Assembly: GCF_024362695.1 (NCBI RefSeq)
Contig: NC_065410.1
Span: 1,856,001-1,920,000 of the forward strand
DNA length: 64,000 nucleotides
Direction: 5' to 3'
From: Pectinophora gossypiella
Lineage: Eukaryota; Arthropoda; Insecta; Lepidoptera; Gelechiidae
Part shown: piece by piece, positions 21,980-32,264 of the stretch
Layout of the letters: each line of letters opens with the position of its first letter
How positions within the stretch are numbered: position 1 is the first letter of the stretch
Notes under the pieces: model-generated
Databases searched by the model: none
Seen by the model: the letters and a program-made list of their open reading frames with translations, nothing else
What the model was told of the DNA's origin: nothing
Translations under genes and position numbers: made by a program

Positions 21980-22245
21980 TGGAGTTGGAGGACCCCGATA
22001 CCGATCCCGCCGGCGTGGTCGACGATTTCCCTCAATCAGCACTTATCGCTATCGACCTACTAGGGTCGATTAATTCTTTCAAATATTTTTCCTCTCAGAC
22101 GACGCCCTGAGCCGAGGTTCGCGCCCAACTGGGCACCCTCAGGGCTGTTGTCTTAAACTTTGTACCGGGTGAGAGCCTACAGCGCTCCCCATTTGTCCGC
22201 CCAAGTAGTTAATGCCACCTGCGGCAAATTTACAATAAGTCACCC
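21980..22245 (+). mobile_element. Repeat-G, best conserved copy
   Basis: The reading block DPDTDPAG, then VVDDFPQSALIAIDLLGSIN is intact on the plus strand up to a stop after QTTP. CCCAACTGGGCACCCTCAGG, then GTACCGGGTGAGAGCC and ATGCCACCTGCGGCAAATTT follow. Comparing the five copies suggests that the upstream part came from coding DNA. The protein is not recognised. Confidence 0.65.
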
Positions 22246-22437
22246 AAAAAAAAAAATGGAGTTAAGCAGAGCACGAGGTCGCCAGGAGGTTGAATATTAA
22301 TAACGTTTAGGGAGTGTTGAGACTGTATACTTATTTTTTTTTTATATTTATTTTTCTTAATTTTTGTAAGTTTTTTTTTATTAGATTCATATTAGGTTAG
22401 TTAAGTTAAGTAAGTACACATTTATATTAGTTAATTA

Positions 22438-22754
22438 AGTACCTACCTCATCATCACCAGCTCATTAACGTCCCCACTGCTGGGGCACGAGCCTTCCCTA
22501 TGGATGGATTGGGAGATCGGGCCTTAAACCACCACGCGGGACTAGTGCGGATTGGTGGTTATTAACGACTGCTAATGCAGCCGGGACCAACGGCTTAACG
22601 TGCCTTCCGAAGCACGGAGGAGCTCGAGATGAAAACTTTTTTTTGTGGTCACCCATCCTATGACCGGCCTTTGCGCAAGTTGCTTAACTTCAACAATCGC
22701 AGACCGAGGGCGTTTACCGCTGCGCCACCGAGCACATCCACCGAGTACCTACCT
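22438..22754 (-). mobile_element. SINE-C (tRNA/5S chimera), 11-bp target duplication
   Basis: The element occupies about 22449-22743. Minus strand: A-box-like TGGCGCAGCGGTAAACG, then GAAGTTAAGCAAC and GGATGGGTGACCAC. The last two equal the 5S rRNA internal promoter blocks with natural spacing. The central domain GTGCTTCGGAAGGCACG follows, and the tail has CAGCAGTGGGGACGTTAATG and a (TGATGA)n end. AGTACCTACCT at 22438-22448 is repeated at 22744-22754. The first part of the head nearest the right flank is CACATCCACCGAG, slightly rearranged. Confidence 0.85.
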
Positions 22755-22837
22755 ACATACCTCCTAAATTTTCGCATGCATATATCTAGCGGATCATGTG
22801 ATATTTAGAACATAAAACCTACCAACTGTTAACAAAA

Positions 22838-22882
22838 CCATGAAGCCTATGCGAATAAATGATTTGATTGATTGATTGATAA
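22838..22882 (+). mobile_element. LINE 3' tail with (TTGA)n
   Basis: GAATAAATGATTTGATTGAT followed by three more TTGA units looks like the terminus of a 5'-truncated LINE: a polyadenylation-like AATAAA then a simple tail. Confidence 0.45.
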
Positions 22883-22928
22883 TTATGTACGTCTTCTTAT
22901 TTCAAAATAGATCTCTATATCTAATGAT

Positions 22929-22953
22929 ATTTTTTTTTGTGTTTCAGGTAAGT
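22929..22953 (+). promoter_or_regulatory. Recursive splice site candidate
   Basis: A polypyrimidine run ending TTTTGTGTTTCAG (CAG at 22945-22947) is followed at once by GTAAGT (22948-22953). A 3' splice site fused to a 5' splice site, (Y)nCAG/GTAAGT, is the ratchet-point consensus for stepwise removal of very long introns known from Drosophila. No exon needs to lie here. It fits with the lack of coding exons in the window, but it is a sequence match only. Confidence 0.4.
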
Positions 22954-23026
22954 TACGTAGCTACATCATATTTTGTAAGTACTTTAAAAGCGAGATAAAT
23001 GAACAGAATAGTATTTATAATAATTA

Positions 23027-23210
23027 AAACACATAATAACGGGTTCTCACCGCGTTTAAAGAAGGGATATGAGACTCCCGATATTTCGACACTTGCAAGT
23101 GCCATGATCACGGGATGACTGATGAGATTGGAGATTGGATTGGATTGGGAGATTGGTTGGGATTGGATATCCCTACTTGAAACGCGGTAAGAACCCGTTA
23201 TTATGTGTTC
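23027..23210. mobile_element. MITE-L, complete copy
   Basis: Terminal inverted repeats of 30 bp at 23028-23057 and 23180-23209 match at 29 of 30 positions (AACACATAATAACGGGTTCT start). AATTA borders both sides, a possible 5-bp target duplication. The inside has ATGAGACTCCCGATATTTCG and GCAAGTGCCATGATCACGGG, then a local GATTGG expansion absent from the copy at 44.83 kb. Confidence 0.85.
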
Positions 23211-23224
23211 AATTATGATAATAA

Positions 23225-23350
23225 CCCCATAAAAAGTATATTATTTATTGTCTCTCGGTTTTCACGACATGATCGAGAAAATAATTGCTTATCTTAAGAA
23301 CGTGTTCGGTGGTTTTTATTCGCTCCGAGGCAATATTTAAACCGAATAAT
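23225..23350. mobile_element. Repeat-I 3'-region fragment, degenerate
   Basis: CTCTCGGTTTTCACGACATG, AACGTGTTCGGTGG and TTTATTCGCTCCGAGGCAAT correspond in order to CTGTCGGTTTTTACGACATG, AACGTGTTCTATG and TTTGCTCCCAGAACAGC at 42.67-42.74 kb. Confidence 0.5.
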
Positions 23351-23823
23351 AAATGACACCAATTTCTTTGCCTGAGAGTGTATTTACTAAAGAGCTCAGC
23401 GAAATTATTTAAACTTGTAACCGTAGGAAAGTTGTTCGTTTAATAACTCCTTAGAGTCTCGCAGAAACTTTGGTTTACTAAAAACCAAAGTGGAACTTTA
23501 AAAATTCAGTTTTGGTTAGTTACCTTCAAATGTACGGGATGTAATTCAAAAAGGGAATACTTAGATATAAAGCTTACAAAGTTTTTTTTATTTTTATGAG
23601 TTATACTTTTTTTTGACATGGCGTTTTTCTTTATTGAATAGGTTTTCAACTAGCTCCTAGAGCATTAGCCAAGTTGCAAACGATTACGAAAAACGACAGT
23701 GATATTGATAGAAATACATGGCACCTTATGTCAATGCTATGCAAACGTATTTTGAAAACGTTTGCATCTAAACTAACCTCAAAAGTCGAAAGTCAATGAA
23801 TAAATAAATGTATAAAAAGAAAT

Positions 23824-23968
23824 CAGGGGGGCTAAACAGGCGACATTGAAGCAATTCATATAAAAATCAATATTGCAATTTGACAAAAATTTGTTTGCAT
23901 TGCGCACTTACTTTTAAATGCGCATATTTATGTCAAACTGCTTCGTTGTAGCCTTTTAACTCCCCTGT
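23824..23968. mobile_element. MITE of 145 bp with imperfect inverted ends
   Basis: The left end CAGGGGGGCTAAACAGGCGA and the reverse complement of the right end, CAGGGGAGTTAAAAGGCTAC, are related over about 30 bp, and both then reach GAAGCA. Only one copy was seen in the window. No clear target duplication. Confidence 0.55.
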
Positions 23969-23974
23969 TCTATT

Positions 23975-24530
23975 TATGATCAGGCTAAATCTCGAGAATC
24001 ACTGAATATACTTGATTTTCATTTCTCTAATATACTATTAGGTAAAACATTGTAAGTCATTAGCTTATAGTAATTGACCTGAACTCTCAAACTTCAATAT
24101 ATCATATTAATACAAGCTAAATTTTACTATGAACCAATCCAGATTGACCTTTCAATCTGTAATGAACCATAAATTCCTAGAGCCAAGGTCCTTGATTGAA
24201 CTCCAAACTTCTAATATATCATACTACTTAGTATCAGCTAAATTGTAATGAGAATCAACCCCTATAAGATCTGCTATCAAGTCGTAATGAACCATAAATT
24301 ACAAGAGGTAAGGTTCGTTACACCATCCCAAACTTGATTGGACAACGACTGCGCAAATAATGGAAATTATAAATCAAATTGACGTTAATACAATGAACCG
24401 CAGGCAGTCAGGCGGTCAAGCGTGTAGATGTATATTATACACAATGATTGGATTGATGAAAACCTTTTAGAATCTACCCCTGTGTCACTATACATATAGG
24501 TTTATTTCTGGCACGTCTTTTGGAGTGATT
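23975..24530. other. Non-coding stretch
   Basis: No gene. Two diverged direct blocks lie near 24,040-24,200 and 24,190-24,310 (CAAACTTC, ATATATCATA, ATGAACCATAAATT), which suggests an old local duplication. Confidence 0.45.
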
Positions 24531-24564
24531 GGTATACAGATTGTTAGTAACATCGTAACGAAAA

Positions 24565-25232
24565 CTTTAAGAGGGGATTCTCTTAAAATGCATAAATTGT
24601 TTTGTCATAATTTTAATTATCATAATCCTTTTCGCATAAAGTTTTTAAGCATAATAGTACTTTCCCATTATAACATCTAAAAATACTGGTTTGTTAGGTA
24701 TAACTTATTTTCGGACTAATATTTGTTGGTATAAATTTGATTCGCATATAAATAGGTATCCATAATTCTTTTTCAGAATAATAGTGTTTTGTCATAATTT
24801 TTACAAGGCATAACAGTAGGTTAGGGTGCGGCGGGGGTGGCCCTTGGGCCACCCCTACGCCGCCAGTATGTTTATCTTACACACGAAAAGTCTACTGAAT
24901 GATCACCAATAACATGAAATAGAGTCAAAAAATATAAAAAGTCACAATCATGGACCAAATGCAACCAAGGAAAAAGTAAGTTTCGGAAATGTTCAAAGTT
25001 GTGCCAAAACTTTTCTTATTCGGAGTATAGTTTTTATGCTCATAATACTTATGCTTATATGTCATTATTGTCATTAATTATTATGCTTATGGTAGTTATG
25101 AGTTTCAAAATTATGCTTAAAAAGTTATGACAAATTAATACTATGCGTAACTAATAATAGGACAAGTAACATTATGCCATGGTAAATTATTACATAAAAC
25201 ATTATGCGTAAAAATAGAGAACCCTTTAAGAG
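24565..25232. mobile_element. Element-N: 650-bp insertion with 9-bp target duplication
   Basis: CTTTAAGAG occurs at 24565-24573 and again at 25224-25232, and the host MITE-K has it once. The inserted DNA 24574-25223 starts GGGGATTCTCTTAAAATGCA and ends GCGTAAAAATAGAGAACC, so the termini are imperfect inverted repeats (TTCTCT, then TGCATAA or CGCATAA). It is full of TTATGC/GCATAA words and has a GC-rich palindrome in the middle. It has no ORF. A 9-bp duplication with G-rich ends is typical of Mutator-like elements. The class is inferred; the boundaries are seen. Confidence 0.75.
24828..24863. repeat. GC-rich hairpin inside element-N
   Basis: GCGGCG GGGGTGGCCC TT GGGCCACCCC TA CGCCGC folds with a 10-bp stem, a 2-nt loop and a further 6-bp stem across a 2-nt bulge. 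The stem is GC-only apart from one T/A pair, in AT-rich DNA. Confidence 0.85.
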
Positions 25233-25474
25233 ACGATTCAGACCATGATTCTGAGCTTATAATCAAGTGAGATTTTCCGTCGCAAAAGTATGGAGCTGAA
25301 AATATTAAAAAAAACACTATCATTTTCATGAATTTTCCGTGGAAGTAAAGACTTGAAAATAATGTTAAAAGATCATGAATATTGCGACGGAAAATTCAAC
25401 TTGATATTAGCTCAGAATCATGGTCTGAATCATTCTTAAAGTTTTCGTTACGATGTCCCTAACAGCTTGATTAT

Positions 25475-26525
25475 ATACTATGTACATACTAAAGAGTTGC
25501 GCGTGTTTAAAAAACTGCATATTTGATACTACGAAATACCACTTACGGTGATTTTGGCATAGCATTTTGGACTCGTCCCTTTTAGCCTAAACTTTTTTGA
25601 CATATTTTTTTAAGACCTAAGTACATTGTGTCTTCCTCTCCAGATATCAGTTACAGTCGCCTTATTATATCGTAGATATTTCTTTTTCTTTAATCTGTAA
25701 ATAATTATATTATTATTTAAACATAATAATGTTGCTCTATTCCGGATTTTTATAGCTAAAAAGAATTATTCTACAAAATATTTTAACCTGTACAATATTC
25801 GTACAATAGTATTTCGAAAATAAGAAATTAATTGCCAGAAACATCACGGAATCCGATAAATTCATCAGCAATTTTTGTCTTTCTCTGAGATAATTTAAAA
25901 GGCAACACTGAAGGGAGGTACAATAACAAAACGGGCCTCTCCGAGATTGAGTCGTTATGCAGGATCATTATGTAAATTTTGGGCAGGAATTTTAAATTTC
26001 CCTTTACACTTATTTGATTAGGGCACACAAATTGTTTCATCCCCCAGTTTACTTAGGCGACCTTATGCCCAGTTCACCGAGACCACTGGATTATTTAGGT
26101 TTTATTAGGGTACTTGGCAAAATTTTTGATGAAGGTATTCTCAAGCCAGTAAAATGGTGTCTTAATAGAGTATAAACTTGGAATCATTATGTCTTTGAAT
26201 TTAATTACGAAATAAAATAATTTTCATTTTTTTTTATTTTTATTAGGGATTACGGGCGTGAGTTTATGTATGTATGTAAAATAATTTTACGTTAAGTAAA
26301 ACTAATTTTCAAATTAATATGTTTCGCATGGAATATTTGAATATGTGTCTTTTTACTTTATAATTGGCGCCCAACAAGGGGCTAGCAATGAAAACTATAA
26401 ACGCCTTTTAACAAAATTTCTGTTTCATTACTGTTTTAAAACTGTTCAAAGGTATATTTTGAATATCAATGAGAATCTTACTGTAAAAAAGTATACATTG
26501 CGCTATAAAATAACTGTTACGTATA
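25475..26525. other. Non-coding stretch
   Basis: AT-rich. At 26240-26275, GGGATTACGGGCGTGAGTTT followed by ATGTATGTATG is the repeat-I 3' terminus standing alone. No gene recognised. Confidence 0.5.
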
Positions 26526-26530
26526 GTTTT

Positions 26531-26715
26531 CTTCTTCTGTCGTGTGCGGTGGAATACCAACCTCATCAACCCTGGTGTCAGGGTTATTATTGAGCCGCCA
26601 AAGGCCCCTGACATAACTCATGTAACGACTACTTACTTACATCAGTAAGTAGTAACTGGGACCAACGGCTTAACGTGCCTTCCGAAGCACGGATCATCTT
26701 ACTTTCTGTCGGGTT
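26531..26715 (-). mobile_element. SINE-A, head truncated
   Basis: Inverted SINE-A tail (CTCATCAACCCTGGTGTCAG, GAGCCGCCAAAGGCCCCTGA) and central domain (AACGTGCCTTCCGAAGCACG). The tRNA-like head is lost. Confidence 0.8.
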
Positions 26716-26724
26716 ATTGGCCAA

Positions 26725-27755
26725 TGTAAAATTTTTAGACGGTTATTTAAGATTTGTGCTTAAAAGTGACGTGTGTTCCATAAATTTTATGCTTGTCGAT
26801 TACCCGTTCCTTTCCTTTTCGCGGATAAGAAAATGACAGATATAACTTAAAATAAAATTTGATCGTGTTTACAGGAATTAGCACCATTGTAGTGTCCCGA
26901 ATCCCATTGAATTCGACTGTATGAATTTGAATTCATATTTGGATCACGTTCGTAGTTTCCAGGTAGGCTCTTTCCTATTATATGGGAATTAAGGTAAGAT
27001 AAGATATTTATTGCATTCCTGATGTTTTTTACAGACGTCTTAAAAATAGAGGAAAGTACAAACAGGAATCCTGTAAGGGCACTACAACAACTTAAAATTT
27101 TACACAATGAAAACAGAAAACCAAGAATAAAAATAATAAAGACTATGTCAAAAAATAAAAATATAAGATACGTACCTACATTTACAATTATCAGTATCTC
27201 AAAGATTCCTAAAAACTCATGCAGCTTATATAATTAACTGGCGAGGAGTGTGTGTTTGTAACTATACACCTCTGCCTACCCATTCAGGGATACAGGCGTG
27301 ATGCTATGACTGTTAAGTGTAAAGAAAAAAATATTCTGACACATTAAATAGAAAACACCATTAAATTACTGGCAGCACTCAAAAACACTCAACGAAACGA
27401 CTATCAATCACCGATATTTAAACCCAATATTTATATTCAAACAGTACTAACAGTAGTGTTAGATTGATTTTTACATTCAGTTGAAATATTGACCGGTTTT
27501 CTGAAGCGATATGAATTATTTTTACACTGTGCCCGCTTGTAGATAAAACAGGAAGCAACTATTATTCAGTGCCAATTCATTTTAAATCTATCATAAATAT
27601 TTTTTAGGGGCGAATAAAATAAAATAAAATACACAAACGGATAAAGGATAAAGGTCTTCCTTTAACAACAAAACGTCAAAGGAGTCTTCTCCTTTCACGT
27701 TTTGTTGTCATTTTAAGACAATTTACAATTTAGTATAATATAATTATTACCAAGA
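26725..27755. other. Non-coding stretch with one strong hairpin
   Basis: No gene. TAAGATAAGATATTTATTGC near 26,995 looks like an inverted LINE 3' end. The hairpin at 27665-27708 is listed separately. Confidence 0.5.
27665..27708. repeat. 20-bp hairpin with 4-nt loop
   Basis: Arms 27665-27684 and 27689-27708 pair at 19 of 20 positions (ACAACAAAACGTCAAAGGAG against CTCCTTTCACGTTTTGTTGT), with loop TCTT. No terminal structure of a transposon was seen around it. Confidence 0.85.
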
Positions 27756-27759
27756 CCTA

Positions 27760-27960
27760 GAAATACGTACATTGACCAAATTGGAGATGTCCTTAAAAAA
27801 CGTTTAGTAAGATCTACTCTAAACCTACTCTACTCTGGCGTGCATGTATGAAACGATTGATGAATGAGGAGAAAACAATGGGAAGTGTGTTAGGATCGAA
27901 GCAAATGGAATTCCATAGTCTCTGTTTACCCCAGTGGGAAACAGGCGTTAGTTTGTGTAT
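27760..27960 (+). mobile_element. LINE-E 3' end
   Basis: AATACGTACATTGACCAAAT, then TGGAGATGTCCTTAAAA, ATGTATGAAACGATTGATGA, AGGATCGAAGCAAATGGAAT and ACAGGCGTTAGTTTGTGTAT. Diverged in the middle by a local duplication (CTACTCT). Confidence 0.75.
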
Positions 27961-28015
27961 TTAATTTAATTTTATAATCTTAGATAAATAACAGAAAATA
28001 ACTTAAATATCATTA

Positions 28016-28262
28016 TTTACTAAAGCTTATTCCCCTTAGCCCGTATTTAACTCATTTAGCCTAAATAAAGCTAGTGTCCAGTTACGTGCTCATAGTAAAT
28101 GAAGTACCTACCTGTCCATTATACGAGTACCTACTTACCAAACATAAAAAAAATATTTAGCCTATTCTCTAGACTCTTTATTCACTAAAGCTATTTCCCC
28201 TTAGCCCGTATTTAACTCATTTAGCCTAAATAAAGCTAGTGTCCAGTTAGGTGCTCAGAATC
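28016..28262. repeat. Direct duplication, about 80 bp each
   Basis: CCCCTTAGCCCGTATTTAAC, then TCATTTAGCCTAAATAAAGC and TAGTGTCCAGTTA occur at about 28,016-28,100 and again at 28,180-28,262, a spacing near 165 bp. The two copies differ at few positions. Confidence 0.85.
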
Positions 28263-28844
28263 AATTAAGTACCTGTCGAACGCTGGAACAATTTGTCGTC
28301 AGCTAATCCCACGGCGTCGATCGATAAGCTAATGATCTCATCAGGTAGCCGAGTTAATCGGCCCGTGGTAATGAGAAACTTGCCATGGCGACGAGAAAAA
28401 TGGAATTGAGCTTAGAAGAAATTGCTTGGAGATTGAAAAATTATGTTGGTTTTTTAGTCCTCGAGAAAATGTGTTTGTGGAAATTAGTTCTGGAGGAAAT
28501 CTTATTAAGAAACTACTGGCTATTACTATTTTACTTAGAATGCGTTTATTGGATTATGTTTATAAATAAAAATTGCTGATAATTTATTAAAATTTAATAA
28601 TAAATATATTTATTCGTTTTATGATTTTTTTATTAGTTACTTACTCAAATGATACGTAATATGAATAAGATACGCAACTATTCGTTTAGGAAGTTCAAAT
28701 AACAATATTTTTTTATGTATATTTGTATATTTGTCGCAATTAATTATAGTGCTGATTACATTTTTTGATGTTCTATATTTACGTATAAACGTTTAGAAAC
28801 CACTAATTACTTTGTTAATATCTACACCCCTACTTATTCTTATC

Positions 28845-28945
28845 GTTTGGGTTATGAGGTGGATTACCAACCTCATCAACCCTGGTGTCAGGGCTACTAT
28901 TGAGCCGACAAAGACCCCTGAAATGACTCATGTGACGATATGCGA
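28845..28945 (-). mobile_element. SINE-A tail fragment
   Basis: GGTGGATTACCAACCTCATC, AACCCTGGTGTCAGGGC and GAGCCGACAAAGACCCCTGA, the inverted SINE-A 3' end. Confidence 0.75.
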
Positions 28946-29423
28946 CTAATAAGCGAGTAATAAATTCCCAAAATACGAGGTATAGTCTTCGCTATCCTCA
29001 TTACACTTAAATAACCCGAATCGTGAGAAACCAACGCACGACTGCCGACTATATCTATTTATACGTAAGTCTGCATTGCGTCTGAATGGAACGGCACAAG
29101 GTCACTGTGCCCTCGACTCTTATATAATCCTTTGATAGTATAGGTATTGTACCGGAATTTACTAGAAGGTTCTCGAAAGATCCCGTAGTGAAAATGTGAG
29201 ACGCGTTTAGGGTTTCTAGCGCTTTGAAAATCGAGTTTTCGGCTATTGTGCCGGTTTTTCTCCGCAGCCAACACTTACGTATCTTCTTTTTAAAGTACCT
29301 CCTGTTGATATACGTAAGATGGCTTTACCTAATTGGCCGGCCAAATGGGGAGCATTGACGACTCTTTATGTAACTCGTTCTGAATCCGTAGTAATAACGT
29401 TTATTAGTGTAAGTCTTGTTTTA

Positions 29424-29732
29424 CTTTATATTTTCGACGACGACGACCTCCGCGGTCCAGTGGGTGAGCGTTAGGCTCACGATCTGGAGGTCTCGGGTTC
29501 GATTCCCGGTGGGGACATATCACAAAAATTACTTTGTGGTCCCTAGTTTGTTTAGGACATTACTGGCTGTTCACCAGATTGTCCGAAAGTAAGATGATCC
29601 GTGCTTTAGAACGTTAAGCCGTTGGTTCTGGTTTTGGTGGCTCAATAGTAACCCTGACACAAGGGATGATGAGGCTGGTACTCACCTCACAATCCAGACG
29701 ATAGAAGAAGAAGAAGACTTTATACTTTTTCG
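29424..29732 (+). mobile_element. SINE-A with target duplication
   Basis: Head from 29446: A-box GCGGTCCAGTGGGTGAG, B-box GGTTCGATTCC, then GTGGGGACAT, the body TGATCCGTGCTTTAGAACG and the tail ACCTCACAATCCAGACGATA. ACTTTATATTTTCG (29424) recurs as ACTTTATACTTTTTCG (29717), a slightly decayed target duplication. One central deletion removes part of the ACTACTTACTGATG block. Confidence 0.85.
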
Positions 29733-29754
29733 GTTCATCACTTCTATATTAAAT

Positions 29755-29880
29755 GACTTTGTGTCAAAAGTGGCTGCAAATTGTCTTCTGATTTTTATAA
29801 TACGGGTAGTAAAAAAAAATCAGAAGACAACTAACCCACCCTTTTGGGATTACGGGTATGAGCGTATGTGTGTATATGGT
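29755..29880 (+). mobile_element. Repeat-I fragment with internal hairpin
   Basis: GTGGCTGCAAATTGTCTTCT at the start and TTTTGGGATTACGGGTATGA at the end match repeat-I at 42.5 kb (inverted there). In between, 29781-29796 and 29815-29830 are perfect 16-bp inverted repeats around an 18-nt loop, absent from the other copy. Confidence 0.65.
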
Positions 29881-29889
29881 TTTATGTTA

Positions 29890-31920
29890 TTTGTTAACCC
29901 CAACCTTACTACCCTATTTTTCCCTACAAAAGTAGCATGGTGAATGCTACATCGACAAGAGATGTGTTAAAATACTGCCAACCTAGGCGAACCTTTGTAA
30001 GAAGAGAGTGCTGTCACAATCGATGAAATTGTGAATTGATTAGACCTATTTGTTGTACTTTATCTATGTATGTGCTCAGTCAATTTAGGTCCCAACCGAC
30101 CTTTGTGTTCTCATGCCTCCTTTTCTACAAACATCCTTAATTAAATTACGAAATCCTCACTCCCCAAACGTTTTTCACACGCGGCTGCTCCCCTTCAAAA
30201 CGTTCCTTTACACGTGCCCCTTATCCATACGAATATCATTGACTTAGAAACAAGGTCATCCCTTCGCAGAATCACCAACTTAATCCTCTAACTGCCACAA
30301 TCTACATGATATCATATCCCTATAACCTGATTGGTGGATTCCGCTCGACCCTTGCCTATCCCGACGTTGATTGGTTGAAGGAAAGATGTCGTAATGGCGA
30401 GGGGTCGTTCACATCTATGACAGTTTTGACCTTGAAACTAAAGTATGTGGCTTAACGATTGCCACAGCTTTCGACCCTAGATGTTAAGCTTTAATAGAAT
30501 TAATTTCAGAAGGTCTTACTTACTAAAACATTACGCGCGTAAGTTTAACTTTATAAGTGGACAGAGTAATCAGCAACTTTCAGTCATTTTAAATACAAAC
30601 TCGTGAGTATTATTAAAAAAATACATAAAATTATCTACTTATCTTTACAAAAAAAAACATATCAGTGTTATTATAAAACGAAAAGACACGCGGCCGCCGC
30701 GCTATCGTAGCTGATTCTGCATAGAATTGTTATGAATCATCAATTAGTTTCATTAAAATCCGCCGACTTCTTTCTGACGTTGAGTACCATTCTAAATCTA
30801 GTTTATCTTTAGTCCTCGTTTTGGAATAAGGTGATAAAGGTTTACTTTATCTTTTAATACTTAATTACCAAAAGGAAATGACAACTGTTGTGTGAATAAC
30901 AGCCATAAGGCTTAATATTTTTATTTCTTCTTTTTCATATACTTTTACAATTCAGGAATTCCTGCGGTACTTGTTATCAACACTACCCAAGGCGCCTTTG
31001 TAGTTCACTAGAACAAAAACCGATATAGCTATTTCAGTATAAAATAGCAAAGTCGTACTAACAATTTGCCTTGAAGCAACGTTACACCGTTCGTAAGCAC
31101 TTTACAAAGAACTAGAGCCAACAAAAGGTATTATAAAATTTGCGTTCGAACCTGCTCAGTGCGATCCAAAAAGCGATACGGCATAACAAAAGTCATGAAG
31201 TTCGCTTTGAGTCCTTTTTATCCGTTCGGAAATAGGGAAAAAGTGTTCGCAAAGCCTTCTCGGCCCGCGCAATGTTCGCAGCCGTTTCAGATATACTTTG
31301 ACTCTATACTTTGTGCAAACGAGCGTTTGATACGGGCGGGTCTGGAGGTAAAGTGCGACTAGAAGCGGCATGTTTGGAATAAATAATGTCGTTTCGGGAA
31401 GTTGAATTTATGTTTTGGGATTTTCCTAATGGTAGGTATTAGAGGGAGCTTCTCAGTTTTATTTCGTCTTATATTTGTGTTCTTTTGTATATCCTCTTGA
31501 AGTTAGTCGTCTCTTATTATTTACAAATAAGTATTTATGTAGGATTATAATTAAAATGGACTAGTTAGTGACTGAGCAGACTTCACGAAATATTTAAAAA
31601 ATAAAATAAAAGAAAAGTAACAATCAGTAAAAGAACATTAAAAAATAGATTAATAAGTAGAGGTTCTTAGACTAGATATATAAACAAAGAATAGTAAGGT
31701 CAGGTATTATTACAGTGCGACATTATGCCGCTGCTTTTTTCTGCCGCGCGGTGAAAAACTCGTAGTGCGCGCCTGGACTAATAGCTAATAGGTAGTTGTA
31801 GAAATATTCGTAAAGGTATAAAAGTATATATTAGTAATATAACTTATAAAACTCGCGGGAGAAAATGCTTCTGTATAATCGCTCCTTGGACATCGCTATA
31901 TGTTTGAATTTACTCGACTC
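29890..31920. other. Non-coding stretch, nothing recognised
   Basis: About 2 kb of mostly unique-looking sequence. Two overlapping opposite-strand frames at 31156-31371 have no recognisable motif and no matched copy. I would not call them genes. Confidence 0.5.
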
Positions 31921-31925
31921 ACCAC

Positions 31926-32034
31926 AATGCTTCTGGTTTCCGCCCCGGTCGTAGCACGACTACTGCACTTGTTAAGATTTCCGATGATATTCGGCTAGGA
32001 ATGGAGAATCAGCAGCTGACTGTACTTAAGTAAA
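31926..32034 (+). pseudogene. Reverse transcriptase fragment of LINE-J type
   Basis: The plus-strand frame reads SGFRPGRSTTTALVKISDDI followed by RLGMENQQLTVL. This is the conserved fingers/palm block (GFRxGRSTxxAL then a D/E-rich helix) of Jockey/CR1-like non-LTR reverse transcriptases. Only about 36 residues remain. The LINE-J 3' tail follows 57 bp later, so an internal deletion removed most of ORF2. No catalytic FADD box is present. Confidence 0.7.
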
Positions 32035-32090
32035 TGTACTTATTTTATGTAGGTTGTTCTTTTAATTATTTATTTTGTTAGAATGCACTA

Positions 32091-32260
32091 ACCCGCTATT
32101 ATTATACTTGTACAAAATTTTCCTGTACCCAAAGGTTGCCTGGAAGAAATTGCTGCATGAGCAATAAGGCCGCCTGTTGTGCTTTTCTGTATATGCTGTC
32201 CTTATCTCTGTATTTTGTGTCCATTGTGCTCAATAAAGTATTTTATCTATCTATCTATCT
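32091..32260 (+). mobile_element. LINE-J 3' tail with (ATCT)n
   Basis: CCCGCTATTATTATACTTGT, TTCCTGTACCCAAAGGTTGC, TGCATGAGCAATAAGG, CAATAAAGTATTTTATC then ATCT repeats. It nearly equals 50.08-50.25 kb and includes the 1.47-kb copy. Confidence 0.85.
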
Positions 32261-32264
32261 TCAG

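Larger units (their letters stand above)
24537..25469. mobile_element. MITE-K interrupted by element-N
   Basis: It starts CAGATTGTTAGTAACATCG and ends CGTTACGATGTCCCTAACAG. Removing 24574-25232 restores the normal MITE-K order (CGAAAACTTTAAGAG, ACGATTCAGACCATG). The inner arms are TCCGTCGCAAAA and TTGCGACGGAAAA. Confidence 0.8.

Noticed and set aside
31156..31371. Overlapping opposite ORFs of 67-71 residues
   Set aside because: No motif, no second copy, no splice signals; length is within chance expectation.
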